Source of the DNA: Lachnospiraceae bacterium
Lineage (GTDB): Bacteria > Bacillota_A > Clostridia > Lachnospirales > Lachnospiraceae
Direction of reading: 5' to 3'
DNA length: 5,871 nt
NCBI GenBank assembly: GCA_009774655.1
Contig: VSOD01000267.1
Location: forward strand, 1 to 5,871
Below the pieces are notes generated by a model that was given only the letters and a program-made list of their open reading frames with translations, ran no database searches and had not been told where the DNA came from. Positions 4,789 to 5,871 of the stretch are shown piece after piece. The translations under genes were made by a program, and so were the position numbers. Numbering within the stretch: the stretch's first letter is position 1; each line of letters starts with the position of its first letter.

Positions 4789-5871
4789 ATGGGCGAATGG
4801 GCGGAGGAAAAGAAGTCCCAAAAACCGGTAAAGCATAAGCATATATGTGTAGGTCTCCTGGCTCATGTAGACGCCGGGAAAACGACGCTGGCGGAGAGTA
4901 TTCTGTATACATGCGGGCAGATCCGCAGGCTGGGGCGGGTGGATCACAGAGATGCCTTTCTGGACACCGACGTGCAGGAGCGTGACCGGGGCATTACCAT
5001 CTTTTCCAAACAGGCGCAGGTGCAGTGGGAGGGGATGGATATCACGCTGTTGGATACGCCGGGACATGTAGATTTCTCCGCGGAAATGGAGAGGACGCTG
5101 CAGGTGCTGGACTATGCGGTGCTGGTCATAAGTGCGGCGGACGGTTTGCAGGGGCATGTGCTCACGTTGTGGCGGCTTCTGGAGCGCTACCGGGTGCCGG
5201 TGTTTCTTTTTCTCAATAAGATGGATCAGCCGGGCGCCGACGGGGACAGTCTCCTGACAGAGTTAAAAGATAAGCTGGACGGAAGAATCGTGAGGTTTGG
5301 GCGAAAGGACGAGGCGTTCTATGAGGAAGTTGCGGTCTGTGACGAAGCGCTGCTGGAGCAGTATCTGGAGACGGAAGCGCCCGTCGACGATTCCATGACC
5401 GCCGGGCTGGTCAGGGAGCGCAGGCTTTTTCCGTGTTACATGGGTTCGGCGCTGCGGGTAGAGGGAATCGACAGTCTGCTGGACGGTCTGCATACTTATA
5501 CGAGAATGCCGGAGTACGGGCAGGCGTTTGGCGCGCGGGTCTACAAGATCGCCAGGGATGGACAGGGAAACCGGCTGACTTATGTGAAGGTGACGGGCGG
5601 TACGCTGCGCGTAAAGCAGATGATCTCTGTCTGCGGCAGCCGTGGAAGTTCTGTCGGCAGCGTATCCGGAAGCGGCGATGACAGCGGAAACAAGAACACC
5701 GGCACAGACGAAGTGCGAGAGGAGAAGGTAGACCAGATCCGGGTGTATTCCGGCAGTAAATATGCGATAGAGCAGGAAGCGGCTGCAGGGACGATCTGTG
5801 CGCTGACGGGGCTTGTGTCGACTTTTTGCGGCCAGGGTCTTGGAGCGGAACGTGGAGCGGTGCTGCCTCTA
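4789..5871 (+). CDS. TetM/EF-G-like ribosome-associated GTPase (3' partial)
   Basis: The ATG at 4789 follows AGGAGG by 9 bases; 361 residues are present and the frame is still open at the window end. The G domain is complete in its motifs: G1 AHVDAGKTTL (25-34), G2 RGIT (67-70), G3 DTPGHVDF (89-96), G4 NKMD (143-146) and G5 GSAL (219-222). Domain II, the EF-G-like beta barrel, starts near 245 with GARVYKI. The nearest style is the ribosomal-protection family (TetM, TetO, TetW): the IRRLGRVD and LDTDVQERDRGIT segments correspond to its switch I region, and no EF-G-specific N-terminal pattern is seen. Such proteins bind the ribosome and use GTP to release tetracycline, but Lachnospiraceae also carry chromosomal paralogues with no shown resistance role, and this divergent sequence fits that group better. 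Two oddities are a basic extension of about 16 residues before the first strand, and a Ser/Gly/Asp-rich insertion at about 283-308 within domain II. The C-terminal domains that contact the tetracycline site are outside the window. Confidence 0.88.
   Translation, partial: MGEWAEEKKSQKPVKHKHICVGLLAHVDAGKTTLAESILYTCGQIRRLGRVDHRDAFLDTDVQERDRGITIFSKQAQVQWEGMDITLLDTPGHVDFSAEMERTLQVLDYAVLVISAADGLQGHVLTLWRLLERYRVPVFLFLNKMDQPGADGDSLLTELKDKLDGRIVRFGRKDEAFYEEVAVCDEALLEQYLETEAPVDDSMTAGLVRERRLFPCYMGSALRVEGIDSLLDGLHTYTRMPEYGQAFGARVYKIARDGQGNRLTYVKVTGGTLRVKQMISVCGSRGSSVGSVSGSGDDSGNKNTGTDEVREEKVDQIRVYSGSKYAIEQEAAAGTICALTGLVSTFCGQGLGAERGAVLPL

Noticed and set aside
4753..5157. 134-residue open frame on the - strand
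   Set aside because: It is antisense to the GTPase G domain and would begin inside it without a ribosome site.

Overview
The window looks like chromosomal DNA of a Gram-positive Clostridia, most likely a gut Lachnospiraceae. The basis is strong AGGAGG-type ribosome binding sites, moderate GC with AT-rich intergenic regions, a TTG start, a cytosolic type I asparaginase, and protein styles typical of that family. All supported genes lie on the + strand. No tRNA, rRNA, CRISPR array, insertion sequence or phage module is visible.

Layout. (1) Positions 3-683 hold the C-terminal 226 residues of a gene that begins upstream: a Q/G/E-rich repetitive linker followed by a beta-rich, probably exported domain. 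(2) Positions 684-973 are intergenic, with a 16-bp degenerate tandem repeat, a long hairpin, a good intrinsic terminator (827-866) and a candidate promoter. (3) Positions 974-1390 encode a small three-helix RDD-family membrane protein, best read from a TTG start. (4) Positions 1391-1553 contain a candidate promoter with a repeated 8-mer around its -10 box. (5) Positions 1554-3200 encode a 548-residue cytoplasmic protein that is an internal duplication of a two-part unit; its function is unknown. (6) Positions 3257-4258 encode a complete type I L-asparaginase with all expected catalytic residues. (7) Positions 4259-4685 carry a decayed piece of a sirtuin of the macrodomain-associated type. It keeps the four zinc cysteines but lacks the NAD-binding N-terminus and the normal C-terminus, and its GC is lower than its neighbours'. 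(8) From 4789 to the window end runs the first 361 residues of a TetM/EF-G-like ribosome-associated GTPase with an unusual Ser/Gly-rich insertion in domain II.

The RDD gene, the 548-residue gene and the asparaginase gene follow one another on one strand with no clear terminator between them, so they may be partly co-transcribed. Nothing in the sequence ties them to one pathway. The GTPase appears to have its own promoter. I do not see a convincing new multi-gene system. The items most worth a second look are the duplicated 548-residue protein, the sirtuin remnant with its unexplained non-sirtuin tail, and the GTPase insertion.
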